From the NCBI GenBank assembly GCA_030015575.1, contig CM057337.1, positions 381,385,582-381,449,581 on the forward strand: a DNA stretch of 64,000 nt. The letters run 5' to 3'. The notes beneath the pieces were generated by a model that saw only the letters and a program-made list of their open reading frames with translations, was not told where the DNA came from and ran no database searches. Numbering within the stretch: position 1 is the first letter of the stretch; every line of letters begins with the position of its first letter. Position numbers and translations under genes: made by a program. Shown piece by piece: positions 31,426-43,838 of the stretch. This DNA comes from Agapanthus africanus (taxonomy: Eukaryota; Streptophyta; Magnoliopsida; Asparagales; Amaryllidaceae).

Positions 31426-33586
31426 CACGAATACTAAACAGTCCTTATCTGAAATGACGGAGGGCTACGACAGGTTTTTAAGAAAACCCTTTGCGTAATG
31501 AACCTGGTATCGTTATAGAATCGAGTGATTTTAAATGGAATGTTTTTGAGGCTTTTCTAGTTTTGCTGAAGAGGTCACTCCCGGTGAAGGGATCGTCGGC
31601 TCTTTCCTTATCGAATAAGGTGCAGAATATTTCACAAATATCGCTGTGCAAAGCAAAAACTATAGAAGCAATCAAAAGACAAAACGAGTGTGTAGTATCT
31701 GCCTGTTTCGCTAAAGAGGTCACTACCGGTGAAGGGATCTCGGCTCTTTCCTTATCGAATAAGGTGATGGATGTTCTACAAGGAACACCGCTATGCAAAG
31801 CAAGAACTAGAGCTACCAGTTTTTAAACAAGTTTCCACAACATCTTTAGGTTTCTTTTATTTCATTAATCTCATTAATGAAGTCCCATTTTATTATGCTT
31901 CACAAGCATCACATTTGAAACGAAATCTCTAATATAACATATATCTCATATATATAATATAAACATTCGCCTCAGGCAGTAATATGATCTCATCACAGAA
32001 CATTGCAACAGAAGAACATATATGAAATATTGGATATACTAGGAGGTCCGTGTTTTAATACGAGCCTGTATAAAACACGGATTCCACGGTCGCGATGAAT
32101 AGCCAAATCCACATCCCTAGACCCCTAGGAGATCATATTATTATGCAAGTAACTCTGCCAATTCTAGGGTTAGGAGATCCGGTTTCGACTCCTCGAAATG
32201 GTCTCCCATTGGACCTTAGAACCCGGTTACTTGTGCTCCCCGCCTTAGGTCTACCTAATACGGAAAAGTAAATAATATACAATGGTGACATCATCCTCAG
32301 CCTGGAAGTGCCCCAATAAAAGAATATTACATACAATGATTTTTACATGAATGAGAAAGAAAACCTCTCATCTCACATAAAACCCCCAGCTATTCAAAAC
32401 ACGATGATCCAATATAACATATCACAGCAACACATAATATCACATATCATCAATGTAAGTGAATATGCGTATCCCAAATGTCGTTGATATATAGCAACGA
32501 AACCGGCGATACACCACATATTACACTTACGATCGCAGAAAAGAAAGTGTAAAACTATAACAGTTGGAATCCGCAACCTCCTTAGACATCGCATGCCTAA
32601 CCAAATGAATTCCTTAGACATCGCATGCCTAACAATTATAAACCCCGCATTTTAGTCTCATTATCGAAAACTCTTTTCAATATTAAGTCGGGCAATTCAA
32701 CAAGATTCCCGACATCCTGATCGAATGCTCGTAGGAAACTTTAGTAGACGACCGCACCCCTGGATGCCGTCGACGAAGTGCACTAAGCCGGAACACCGCT
32801 GCCGCGAGCACCCGAACGGATGCTTTTGGCGACGGGGTTCTCCTACAGTCACTTGGTCGGGGCTATGGGGCATGGCTATCTATTAAGTTTACCCGGCGAG
32901 TATCCACGTAGGCTACGTGATTGCGATGGACTTTTGATCACATCAAAATTCCGTGGCAACCGATCTTCTGAGACTAAACTGCTAGATTTATAATATTCAA
33001 ATTAGTTATCTCATAACTATTTGTGGATTCCAATATTGTATCACATTCCAGAAAAAAAGACAGTGTTAAACTTTCCGATTGATTAATCAAACACCCAAGA
33101 TTTCCCAAATAGCTCAACACTTGAGCGAAGTTCAAAAAAATATCCATTACATGCCACAGTACCGATGGTCCAGCCGTAGAAGGGTCAAGCCAACGCCTCA
33201 CATATGGCAACGCCGTACTTCCCTAAACCCTAAGGTTCAGAGGCGGTTCAGACGGTCACATAATCGAGTTAAGGTTTGTGTTCTTCTAGAGGGTCCACCG
33301 CGTTACTTGCATGATTTTCCGGAAGTTTAAAACTCAAGAAAAATCCAACTTTTGAAAAAATTTCCGACAGGGGAAAAAGTGAGTTATTGATAACCGTTTG
33401 AACTTTTTAATAGGTTCTAAAATTATCCGGAAAAACATAAACGAAGTTAAATTATCCGATCAAATCAATGAGTTCCCAATACAGCCCAGAAAACTCAACA
33501 CTTGAGTAGAATTAAAAATTCCCAGAACAGTCAGGAAATACATACGTATATTACTGTGCCAAAAACAAACCCTGTTGCTACAGTTT

Positions 33587-33635
33587 GGCCGCGGAACCGC
33601 CGCGCATGCCATGGTACGGCCGCGGTTCCGCGGCG
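33587..33635 (-). repeat. GC-rich hairpin module, NA1 leader
   Basis: Arms GGCCGCGGAACCGCCGCG (33587) and GGCCGCGGTTCCGCGGCG (33618) are 31 nt apart, and the centres AA and TT pair. It is 185 nt from the primer site. Confidence 0.85.
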
Positions 33636-33819
33636 CATTAATGGAATTGGAAGCACGTGCTGCACAGTAATTCCTGTATTTCCCTGTAGATTTTTTTGAG
33701 TATTTTTAATATGAAAAAATCAACATTTTTGAAAAATTTCCAGAAACTAGGGTTTTACGGGTATTCGGAGTTTGATCGGACTTTAAACTTCGCCTAGACT
33801 TCGCCTAAAGCTTTAGCTT

Positions 33820-33832
33820 GGCTCTGATACCA
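33820..33832 (-). other. NA1 primer binding site, tRNA-iMet type
   Basis: Minus-strand TGGTATCAGAGCC, one base from the LTR at 33834. Confidence 0.92.
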
Positions 33833-33833
33833 C

Positions 33834-36013
33834 TGTAGGGTTACTAGGCATACGCACAAGGGTCTATAAGGCATCAACCATGCCCGATTTAAAATTTAGC
33901 CGTACCGAACAAACCTAAACCAAGATCTTAGACTAGAGATTAGGCGAAACAAAGCATGTTAAACACTTTAACACTAAGAATTTGGGATTACAACCTTTAT
34001 AGTCTAGTCCTTCACTTCTAAAGCTCCGTGTTGAGGTCCTTTCGCTGCGATCATCAAGTTCCGGACTTTCGAGAGGCTCCACGAAGAGAAGGATGCAAGC
34101 TTGCTTCCGATCTTCGATAATAAAGATGATCTACCTTGAAGTTTCATTAACACAAGCTCTCACTCACAAAATAAAGTGAACACCCTAATCTAAATAGCTT
34201 GGATAAATTAGGATAATGAAGTAGGATTTTAGCTTTCATTTGTTTTCTATTTCTCACTCATTTTCATTACCTTTGAAAAAGCTAGAAAGCTTTTCCATGA
34301 AAGAAGAAGATCATTTTCTTTTGTGATGAATAATGAAAACCATAGTGAGGTTAGAAATGCAGCCATGGGTCAAGAATGAAGTCTTAACCCATGTAGAGAG
34401 TTAACTATGGTGAAGGGTTGGGTCGATTTAAGCAAATATCTACACAAAATATCCAAAGTCAAAGTCAAAGCTTAAAGAAGCTTCTTGAAAGCGTCATGCT
34501 TGCTTAACCCTAATCCAAACTTAAACCCCAATTAAACTCCACAAAACATGTTGCATTTATAACCATAACATGTTACAATATTATATATCACATATACAAT
34601 ATTTATTGTAACAAAATAAAATAATACAATTAACTTATATCGCATATATATCAATGTATTACCCGAGTGAGAAAAAGAATCTTTTAGTGAGCTTATATCA
34701 GTTAATGTAATTTAATATATCAAATATATAATTAGACATTAAATTATCGAATCAACACTTGATCCGATAATCCGGCTATTTCATAAATAACCGACTAATA
34801 TAATCTGTATCAGTTCATCAAATCAACACTTGATCCGATGACCCAGCTATATCTCATATACCCGGCCGATATCTCATATCGCGAGAATCTAATACGGTAT
34901 CACATACACGTATTGTTCTCGGTCCCGCACATATCATATATCTGCTCCTACTGCGTTTTGCCTGAGCTAAGAAACCTCTGTGTAGGATTCTAAAGAATCG
35001 TCAATATGCTGGCAGTAGGTGATGATCATATCAGACAACCGTAAGCTGCAAGCGGTCAGCTAAACGTAACAGCCACCCAGGTATTGAGCACTTAGAAGAT
35101 CAACAAGCAAGCCTGTACATTCTCCTGTGAATCCAGTCAGTAACACTCCCGTACAGTCCGGTCTCTTCGTCTGATATGTCGCATATCTCGCCTAGGGGCG
35201 GTAAACGTCAGACCCCAGTAGCTTGATAAGTCATGTCGATATGAGGTCTATAATAGTTCGAGAAACTACTGATAACACTTAGCAGTAAATCTTAGCAACC
35301 TTGGCCAGGGATTTCCAGTTATGGCCAATCGAACACAGCGCAACATCAACTCCCCATACCGGGAGAGACGAATCCCCACCTACCGATCATTGCCTCCATG
35401 TGATTCGGGACTGTACCCAAAAGCCACCATTTTGCATGCCCTCTTGGACGTGGTATGATGAAAATCAAAGCACGGTGGGAATCACACAAGACTCTATGAC
35501 GATCTCGGGACTACAGACTACTCTATACCAGTGTCACCAGAGAACTGCCATCTGACGTGAGGTATAATACCATCTTGGAGTTCTCGGCGAGTCCGTCCAA
35601 TGTACCTAGTCTCTACTGAGCACCCATACACCATCCTTGATGTCAAACACCGATGGATATGGGATCATCCATCGCCCATCATATGGGTCAAGATGCGTAT
35701 ACGCTAGTCTACTCTGGAGTATCGATGTCCTATCTCGGTACTCCCACCACTAGGAACAGTTATAGGATGTACTCGTCGACTACCGTGGCCCTACTAGTAT
35801 GATCTCATCATAGTCCCAGTAGTCGAGTACATATCCTAAAGGATTTATCAACATGTAACATAGAGACAATCAGAGTACATGTTAAGATAATGTACAACCA
35901 GATAGTATACGATCATGTCGAGCAAGAAATTCCTCCCTATATATGTCCAAGCATCCACTACAATATACATCGTATGTACAGTAATGGCCTCTAGGGCATA
36001 CATATAACTAACA
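33834..36013 (-). mobile_element. NA1 5' LTR (2180 bp)
   Basis: TGTAGGGTTACTAGG to ATAACTAACA in plus orientation, followed by ATTAT (36014-36018). It is the partner of 5697-7889, with more differences between the two than in NA3, as expected for the host of two later insertions. Confidence 0.92.
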
Positions 36014-36018
36014 ATTAT

Positions 36019-36655
36019 GACATGGACAAGGTTAGTGACTCATGGTCTCTTTCTTTGTGTATATGTCACATTATTGATTGATTAGAATATTGAAATGATA
36101 AGAGGAAAGAGAGAGGGCAGCCATGTAAAGGGTTTGCTCTTGTGTTATTCATTCAATCTCTCTCTCATTTTATCATACAACATAAGAAAGAAAAGGTTCC
36201 TTTTCTTCTTCTTACTCTAGCTTACCATTTCCATTAATGGCTTCATCTTCAACCTCCATCCATACACTCTCATGCGTTGAGAATCAATGGATGCAAGAGA
36301 CAAAGTGATCACACACATTCTCTACATCACCTTGGACACGTCGGCTAGCAAAGATCGTGTCCGAGTTGCTTCGGACGAAACAGGAGCCCGTAAAAGGATT
36401 CGAAGATGTGGTGCCCTTTCCTACGAGGAGACCGAAGATCAAAGATGCCGAGAGGAGCTTGGGTTGGTCGCCAAAGGCCGAGAGGACACGGATCGATCGG
36501 TATAGCTTATCTAACCCTTCTCTAGTTGCTAGTTATAGGTTAATGGTTCGATCCGGGATTAAAGTCTGCGATATTGCCGGTTTCAAGTTTTGAAAAAGTT
36601 TTCGTTTCTGCATTTTGGCCTCGGACATACGGCCGGGCGCTACCGTAGACTTACA
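36019..36655 (+). mobile_element. CopiaD 3' LTR, second part
   Basis: It resumes with GACATGGACAAGG after the NA1 duplication and ends CGTAGACTTACA at 36655, like the CopiaA LTR end GTGGACTTACA. A GTATAGC at about 36500 corresponds in position to the donor-like GTATAAC of CopiaA. Short ORFs here (36287-36593) have no counterpart in CopiaA. Confidence 0.82.
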
Positions 36656-37164
36656 TGTCGAGACCCGATTCGAGGATACGTATGGACCGTCTCGGGTACA
36701 TGGTGGACCCGGTATGGTACCCCGGGGAATATATGATTTCATGATGGATGATGAGCCCGGCAGGGGCAGACTGTCTACCGGTAATTTTACTTGGCGCGTC
36801 AGATATCCAAAGGATACCGTTCGTGGTTGTAAGATTAATGATATGGGCCGATCTGGATTGACGGAGCCCTAGATATTGAGATTTATGTTTTGTGTAGATG
36901 CTAGGCACTGATTTATGTTGATTTATTGATGATACCTCATTTTAAATTACAGAAAATCTCGCTAAAGAAAGAAAACAGTTTCTTCATTTACATGTATTTT
37001 GTTTTCATTACATTACATTTGTACCTCATACATATGATACATTGCTACCCGAGACACTAACACGAGCACATGGGATAACACTTGTGTATAGATGTTTACC
37101 CTTGCCACCTTTTCATGCTTCAGAGTTATCATTTTGAGGTTATATCTATTGATCATGGTGACCT
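36656..37164 (+). mobile_element. Probable Tek LTR segment (host of CopiaD and NA2)
   Basis: About 0.5 kb lies between the end of CopiaD and the start of NA2. It includes GATGATGAGCCCGGCAGGGG and AT-rich sequence and has no convincing coding frame. From its position it should be the part of the Tek 5' LTR that continues at 59705. This is inferred from the nesting order; the first part of the same LTR and its copy are not both in the window, so no direct alignment is possible. Confidence 0.5.
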
Positions 37165-39364
37165 TGTAGGGATCCTAGGCACACTCATGAGGTTCTACAA
37201 CTGATCAACCATGGCAAAATCAAATTTTCCATGTGCCGAGAAACCCTAATGCTAGATCGTTAACTAGAGGTAAGGCGAAACATGCAAGTAAACAACTTTA
37301 TTGCTAAGTGAAAGGGACTACAACCTTTGTAGATCCGGTCCTCCACTTCTCCAGCTCCGTGTTGACGTCCCTCCGCTGCGATCATCGGAATCCCGGATTC
37401 TAACGTCGGTTTCATCGGAGAAATGGGCGGGCTAGATCGTTGACTTCGATGCGGAAGATGATCTACATCGAGGCGACTCTAACTCAAGCTCCATCTTCAC
37501 TTGGTCATAAACCTTGTGAAGAAAACACCCTATACAACATGGCAAGTGGTAGAGGATGAAGAAATAGGAAGTGGGTTCACTTTGGATTTAGATTTCTCAC
37601 TTGATTTCAACACTTGAAATTTTTCAAGAAAGGTTTTCTGTTCTTCATGAAGAAGAAGAAGAAGAAGAAGAAAAGAATGGAAAAAAGGAATTATGTGAAA
37701 AGAATAATCAAGTGAAGTTATCATGTTGCAACCATGGGTGAGATTAACTCATGTAGAGAATAAACTAGGGTTTAGGTAATGGTTTGGTTTAAGAATAAAA
37801 ACAAAATGGTTTTGACCTTTTTCAAAGATGCTTGAAGCTTCTAGCAAATAAATAAGAAAGCCACCATTTTGTTTTCATAAAATAAATAAAGTATATAAAA
37901 CCCTAATCATTTACCTAAACAAGGTTTAAAGCATACACACCCATGTTTGCATGTATCATCAATCATGATACAAACTAGGGCACAAAAATATATCACATAT
38001 ACAACTTGTGCACATCAAGTCAGAAAATCAATCTTAAATGAACCAATATTAGTTAATGTAAAGTAATATATCAAATATATAATTATACATTAAATCATTA
38101 AATCAACACTTGATTTAATGATCCGGTCAAACTGCATACAACCGACTAATTTCAAGTGTATCAATATATCAAATCAACATTTGATTCGGTAACCCGGCTA
38201 TATCTTATATAACCGTCCGATGATACAAATCGCGAGAATAGAATACAGTATCACATACTGGTAATATTCTCGGTCCCGCACATATCTCATATGTGCTCCA
38301 ATTTCGTTTCGCTTGATCCAGGAAATCTCTGTGTAGGACTCTAAAGACTTGTCAATACGCCGGCAGTAGGTGATGATCATATCAAACACCCACAAGCCGC
38401 AAGCGGCCAGCCAAACATAACGGCCACCCGGGTATTGAGCGATCAGAAGATCAACGAGCAAGCCTGCTCACACTCCTGTGAATCCAACCAGTAACACTTA
38501 CCGTACAGTCCGGTCTCGTCGTCTGATATGTCGCATATCTCGCCTAGGGGTGGTAAACGTCAGACACCAGTAGCTCGATAAGTCGTGTCGATATGAGGTC
38601 TATAACAGTTCGAGAAACTACTGGTAACACTTACCAGTAGTTCTCAGCAAACCTGGCCAGGGATTTCCGGTTATAGCCAATCGAACACAGCGCAACATCA
38701 ACTCCCTATACCGGGAGAGACGAATCCCCTCCTATCGCTCATTGCCTCCATGTGATTCGGGACTGTACCCAAAAACCACCGTTTTTCATGCCCTCTTGGA
38801 CGTGGTAAGGTGGAAATCAAAGTACAGTAGGAATCACACAAGACTCTATGACGATCTCGGGTCTACAGACTAACCTGTACCAGTGTCACCCGAGACTGCC
38901 ATCTGAAGTAAGGTATAATACCATCTGGGAGTTCTCAGCGAGTCCGTCCAGTGTACCCAGTCTCCACTGAGCACCCGTATATCATCTCTGATGTCAAACA
39001 CCAATGGATATGGGATCATCCATCGCCCATCTCTATGGGTCGAGAAGGTATACGCTAGTCTACTCTGGTATATCGATGCCCCGTCTCGGTACACCCACGA
39101 CTAGGGACCTTGAAGGACGTACTTATGGACTACCATGTCCCCACTAGTATGATCCGCATCATAGTCCAGGTAGTCAAGTACACATCCTAAGGGCTTTACC
39201 AACATGTAACAGAGAGACAATCAGTGTACACATTAAGGTAAAAAGAAACCAGATAGCATACTATCATGTCGAGCAAGAAAATCCTCCCTATATATGTCCA
39301 AGCATCCACTACAATATACATCCTATGTATAGTAATGGCCTCTAGGGCATACATATAACTAACA
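37165..39364 (-). mobile_element. NA2 3' LTR (2200 bp)
   Basis: TGTAGGGATCCTAGG to ATAACTAACA in plus orientation, with the polypurine tract on its right. A GAA-rich run lies at about 37649-37673. It contains the ATCAACACTTGA repeats and the hairpin ACTGGTAA/TTACCAGT near 38620. Confidence 0.9.
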
Positions 39365-39379
39365 ATCTCCCACTTGCAC
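39365..39379 (-). other. NA2 polypurine tract
   Basis: Minus-strand GTGCAAGTGGGAGAT next to the LTR. Confidence 0.88.
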
Positions 39380-42297
39380 TAGGGCCATCTGTAGCTGTGG
39401 TAGCAGTATCTAATACTCAACCATCTCATATAAGTCTCTCTCTAGGAAAAGGCCTTTGTGAGTGGATCCGCCATGTTGTCCTCTGAGTCTACTCTTCTAA
39501 CCTCGATCTCCCTGGAGATCAACCATCTCCATGATCAGGTGATACTGCCTAAGAATTATATCTGGATCTCTGATGGGACGGTAGTTCCTTAGCTAAAGCC
39601 ACAACTCTATTGTCACATAATGGTAGGAACGAAGTTCATCTCATGAACTTATATATATATCCAGACTGCCTCTTTGGTAGCATCCTTGGTAATGATGTAT
39701 CTTGCCTTTAATCGTCTAGTAAGTCACGGTATCTAGCTTGGAACTCTTCCAACACACCGTCCCTCCACTGAGGGTAAAGACAATGCCTGCGACTGACATT
39801 CAGTCGTCCTTATCACCCTGGAACCTTTCCAGTGATTCTCCCCAGGATCGATTGATACCATCTCACTACAACTAGTGAGTATCCTAACATCCAATTAGAT
39901 CTATCTCATAGATCCAAAACCCAGAATTTAGGAGGTATCACTTTGATCCTATATGGAGAATCCTTGTGATAAGCGGAGATTAACCGAGCGTAGCATAGGA
40001 AACTCCTTCCCTATCAAGAGTATGTCATCCACGTACTTTACGAGGATCGCTACCATACTCCCTACTACCTTTTTGTATATACAAGGTTCATCTACTATTT
40101 TGATGAAGTCAAACTCTTGGACTACTACATCAAAACAGATGTTCCAACTCCGCGATGCCTGCATTATCCTATAAAGCAACTTGTACACGTTTCCGCTGCT
40201 CCCACTGTCTGCGAAGCCCTCTGGCTGTGTACTTATAGACACACTTTTCTAAAACATCATTTAGAGTCATGACACCCAACCACCAGATATCGTAGTTATG
40301 GTATGTAGCCGTGGCAAGTAGGATCTGGATGGACTTAAGCATAGGCCCCAGAAAAAAGGTTTCATCATTAGCCACAATTGGACTATGACGCAAACCTTTA
40401 ACAAGTCTAGCTTTAAAAGTCTCAACTTTTCCATGTACACCAAGTAATCTTCTCAAGATATACTTGCTTCTGATGGGGATTTAACCCTTCAGATAAAGCA
40501 ACCAAAGTCCATACTTTGTTGGTGTATATGGATTCCATCTCAGACCACTAGTCATCCACCATTCTTACAATGTCCCACTCCTGATGGCCAGCTCGAAACT
40601 AGTTGGGTCATCATCTCATGATGCTATCCTTGCTCCCACTGTCATAGAGAAACCGAAGTAACTCTCAGGTGGGTGAGGAACCCTACTAGGTCGGCGGAGA
40701 GGCTGAGGTTCGTTGGAATCTACTGAATGCTTTGGTTCTACCAAATCATCTGCTGTAGTTTGTATAGCTAGAACTCTTCCCAGTTCTACCTCATGACCAT
40801 TATTTTCTTCCCAAGAAATTCCCTTTCACAAAGGTGGCATGTTGAGAAACAAAACATTTTTGTTCCTCCGTTAGGTAGAAGATATTCCCTTGCATTTGCT
40901 TGGGATATCCAACAAACTTAAGATTTTCCCTTTCACAAAGGTGGCATGTTTAGACATAGGCCGGACAACCCCAAATCTTAACAAACTTAAGATATGGGCT
41001 CTTCCCTTTCCATATCACATATGAAGTGGTAGGCAACTGATTTGATTCGAACCCAATTCAATAGGTATGCAGCTTCTCAAGTGCACAACCCCCTAAAAGA
41101 AACAGGTAACTCAGTAATACTCATCATAGAGCACACCATATCTAATATGGTGCGATTGCTCCGCCCTGATACACCGTTGTGCTGTGGTGTATTCAGAGGA
41201 GTAATACGGAGAGAGAATCTCATTCTCCTTTAGAATAGTCCAAGAATTCCATGCACAAGTGTTCTCCTCCCTGATCACATCAAAAGACATAATACTTATA
41301 ACCGTATTTTGGTTCTCTACTTCTAACTTATATTCTGTGAATATCTCAAAAGGTCCGGACTTGAGTTTCAACAGGAAAATATGTCTGATTCTTGAGAGAT
41401 CATCAGAGAATGTAATAAAGTAAAAAGAACCGGTCTTGGCATGTGTAGACAGGGGACCTTCATACATCAGCATGTATGAATCCCAAAAGTTTACTAACTC
41501 TTTCTCTGTTTCGAGTAAACAGAACTATGGTCATCTTATCTTTGCGACATGACTGGCAAGTTTCACAAGATGTAAATTCAAACTTATTTAAATATTCATC
41601 TAAAATGTAACTTCAGCTAGTCGGGTCGCATTGATATGACCTAGTCTACAATACCTCAAGAAGGATTCGTTCATTTCTGAACTATTCCTCTTGTGTGTGT
41701 TCTGTATACTAAGAACTGTAGTTTGATTTAGAACGTCAATGCTTTTTGATAACGTGCCTGAACCGATCAACTTTTGATATAGGAAATGTTCAAAACATTA
41801 TCCATCAATACAAAATTATATCCTTTCTTTACGAATAAAGAGACTGATATGATTTTGTATATCAGGTTCGGTATCTAATAACATTTATTCAAAATCAATG
41901 TATTCTGGTAATACAGGGTGACAGTGACCAACAGACTTGGCTGCAACACTTGCACCGTTTTCTGTCTCATGAAACTTATCATCCGTTCTCAGTTCCTTAC
42001 CTATCTGTAGCCCATGTAACAAATTACCTATGTGGGATCTTGATCCGGTATCACATACCCAGGACGTAAAAGATACTGAGAAACAGTTCTCTGTAATGAA
42101 CACACCCGAAGATGATGCATCACTATGCACTTTTTTCGTTTGGGCGGCATGGGAATCCTGGTATTCCCCTGTTTCATGCTCTGTCTTATAACATTTATAA
42201 GTTGGAGCGGGACCAGCGTTCCCCAGCTCAGTATAACAAGCGGGTTCGGTCAATAATCCGTATTATTATCTTGATTAAGGCGTGATATGGTCACTAC
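39380..42297 (-). pseudogene. NA2 decayed protease-integrase-RT
   Basis: Minus-strand pol fragments in copia order. Protease is at 41885-42253 (SFTSWVCDTGS), the integrase core at 41111-41473 (MLMYEGPLSTHAKTGSFYF), the linker at about 40640-40760 and RT at 39949-40242 (SRSWNICFD, DDILLIGKEF). The second catalytic Asp region of integrase reads SFDVIREENT, the same replacement as in NA3, so the lesion predates both copies. In CopiaA this region is intact. Confidence 0.85.
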
Positions 42298-42471
42298 CTG
42301 GAGAGAGAGAGAAGAAAACACTGAGCGTGCGCTCTTGCAAGAATAGATTGATTATTATTTTATCTAATCAGGATGGCTCCCACTGTTTTTTTTTATCAAA
42401 TCTTCCTTCAAACCCTAAAAGGAAAGACTAGCCGGGATTAACTACACGCTACAAGTTCGCCAATCTTTTAG

Positions 42472-42590
42472 CCAGGCCAGTGTCGGTACTTTGAGGGAGG
42501 TGCCCCGTGCTTTCGCACGGACGTAATTAAAGTGAACCTCGTTTTCCCAGAAGCGTAACCCCGTTAACACCTTTCTAGACACCTACTTGA
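42472..42590 (-). ncRNA. Shared structured leader block, NA2 copy
   Basis: Its tetraloop hairpin is the strongest of the set: CCGTGC-GAAA-GCACGG on the sense strand (42505-42520). The block otherwise follows NA3 15823-15940. The small hairpin is weakened here (GGGG opposite CTTC). Confidence 0.6.
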
Positions 42591-42727
42591 TCGGCTAATT
42601 GTAATGTGTAAAACTCTCGCAGGAGTAACTCTTACTCGCAGTGGGTATCGGGATCCAACTATCTCTTAGAAGGTATGCAATCTCATTGCAAATTTCAACA
42701 CTTGAAGTTCCCGATAATATTTTGCCC

Positions 42728-42929
42728 CTAGCATCCTATGACCTTGACGAAAGCCAACAAACCATAGGGTACTAGTCAAGTTCAACCCGTCATTTCCTGA
42801 TTGAATTAAACCCACCCGCACGACCCTTAACGAAAGCCAACAAAGCCGCACGACTACCCTAATCCAATCGCATCATATGCAGCATATAGCTACCGCACAC
42901 TACACCTTGATGAAAGCCAACAAATGTAG
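42728..42929 (-). ncRNA. Constant-loop hairpins, NA2 copy
   Basis: Hairpin 3 (42728-42775) pairs CTAGCATCCTATG with CATAGGGTACTAG. Hairpin 1 (42900-42929) is CTACA/TGTAG. Compared with NA3, at least three stem positions of hairpin 3 differ with both partners changed. Confidence 0.7.
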
Positions 42930-43690
42930 CACGAATACTATATACAACTTATCTGAAATGACGGAGGGCTACGACAGGTTTTTCTGAAAACCTATTGCGT
43001 AATGAACTTGATATCGTTGTAGAATCGAGTGATTTTTGAAATGGAGTGTTTTTTAGGCTTTTCTAGTTTTGCTAAAGGGGTCACTCCCGGTGAAGGGATC
43101 GTCGGCCCTTTCCTCATCGAATAAGGTGCAGGATATATCATATATACCACTATGCAAAGCAATAACTATAGAAGCAATCAAAAGACAAACCGAGTGTGTA
43201 GCATCTGCCAGTTATCGCTAAAGGGGTCACTGTTCATATCAGATTTTTGCATTTTCATACCGCCCAATTTTTATCACATTGCATATCCGTAGATACTCTT
43301 GAGCCGTGTTTGCTAGTCAATTGCAGGATACAGGTTCTCGGTTCCAAAACGGTGAAATTCATGGAAAACACGACAAAATCCGGGTTCCTGCCAACCACAG
43401 ATAAAAACACGGTCTCTGCTCTTCATCCGTATGTTGCCAGATATCAATAGGAAGACAAAAGATCAAATCAATGTCATTCTCATGCACAAGGCTCAATGGT
43501 AGCACAAAATCCAAGAGATCTACGCGGAGCTCGAGGCAAATCATGACAAAATCTTGATAAAAAGTCCACCTTTCCCTCAACAGAATTCTGGAAAATTCGT
43601 GGAGCAATTATAAGAAAATACATATACCAGAATAATGTAGACAACAGATCAGGCCAGCACCAAAAATTGGGGGGCCCAATTCAATCATAA

Positions 43691-43739
43691 GGCCGCGGAT
43701 CCGCGGCCAAAGTGGGGTCCAGGCCGCGGATCCGCGGCA
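43691..43739 (+). repeat. GC-rich hairpin module, AthR 5' LTR
   Basis: Arms GGCCGCGGATCCGCGGCC (43691) and GGCCGCGGATCCGCGGCA (43722) are 31 nt apart. Both are self-complementary and complementary to each other, and they lie just upstream of the TATA box. Confidence 0.9.
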
Positions 43740-43829
43740 ATATAGTGGCGGCAGTTGATGATTTTTGGGGGGTTTTTTGGTCTTTTTGTTTAGGTTCTGG
43801 TGGTTGCCCTAGGGTTTCATTCTCTGGCC

Positions 43830-43838
43830 TATAAATAG
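43830..43838 (+). promoter_or_regulatory. AthR TATA box
   Basis: TATAAATAG within GGCC-TATAAATAG-CCC in the LTR. It is the only clear TATA element in this LTR, and it is repeated at 54293 in the 3' LTR. Confidence 0.8.

Larger units (their letters stand above)
31106..33819 (-). other. NA1 leader (untranslated)
   Basis: This non-coding stretch is homologous to the NA3 leader. It contains the constant-loop hairpins (31216-31249, about 31296-31332, 31396-31425), the tandem hairpins (31568-31605, 31713-31749) and the GC-rich module (33587-33635). The shared structured block and the acceptor-like tract are absent because of the deletion at about 31105. Positions 32000-33500 show no other feature. 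Confidence 0.75.
5697..36013 (-). mobile_element. NA1: defective Angela-like copia element, interrupted by CopiaA
   Basis: This is an LTR element on the minus strand flanked by the exact duplication ATTAT (5692-5696 and 36014-36018), inserted in the CopiaD LTR. LTRs are at 5697-7889 and 33834-36013; the polypurine tract is at 7890-7904 and the tRNA-iMet primer site at 33820-33832. The interior (7890-9036 and 29555-33833) is split by CopiaA, whose own target duplication is AGATC. Coding capacity is lost. Compared with NA3, about 530 bp between the protease remnant and the leader are missing at about 31105. It probably depended on the proteins of a related intact element. Confidence 0.93.
42298..43230 (-). 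other. NA2 leader, part adjoining pol
   Basis: Leader up to the AthR insertion. It holds the acceptor-like pyrimidine tract ending at 42298, the shared structured block (42472-42590), the constant-loop hairpins (42728-42775, about 42820-42852, 42900-42929) and one tandem hairpin (43074-43111). Positions 43226-43230 (GTCAC) are the left target duplication of AthR. Confidence 0.8.

Noticed and set aside
36287-36593. Two short ORFs that could be a host gene
   Set aside because: They lie in the CopiaD LTR, collinear in position with non-coding LTR sequence of CopiaA.
37649-37673. GAA repeat as a functional element
   Set aside because: A simple purine repeat that is shorter in the partner LTR (about 57998-58012); ordinary length variation.
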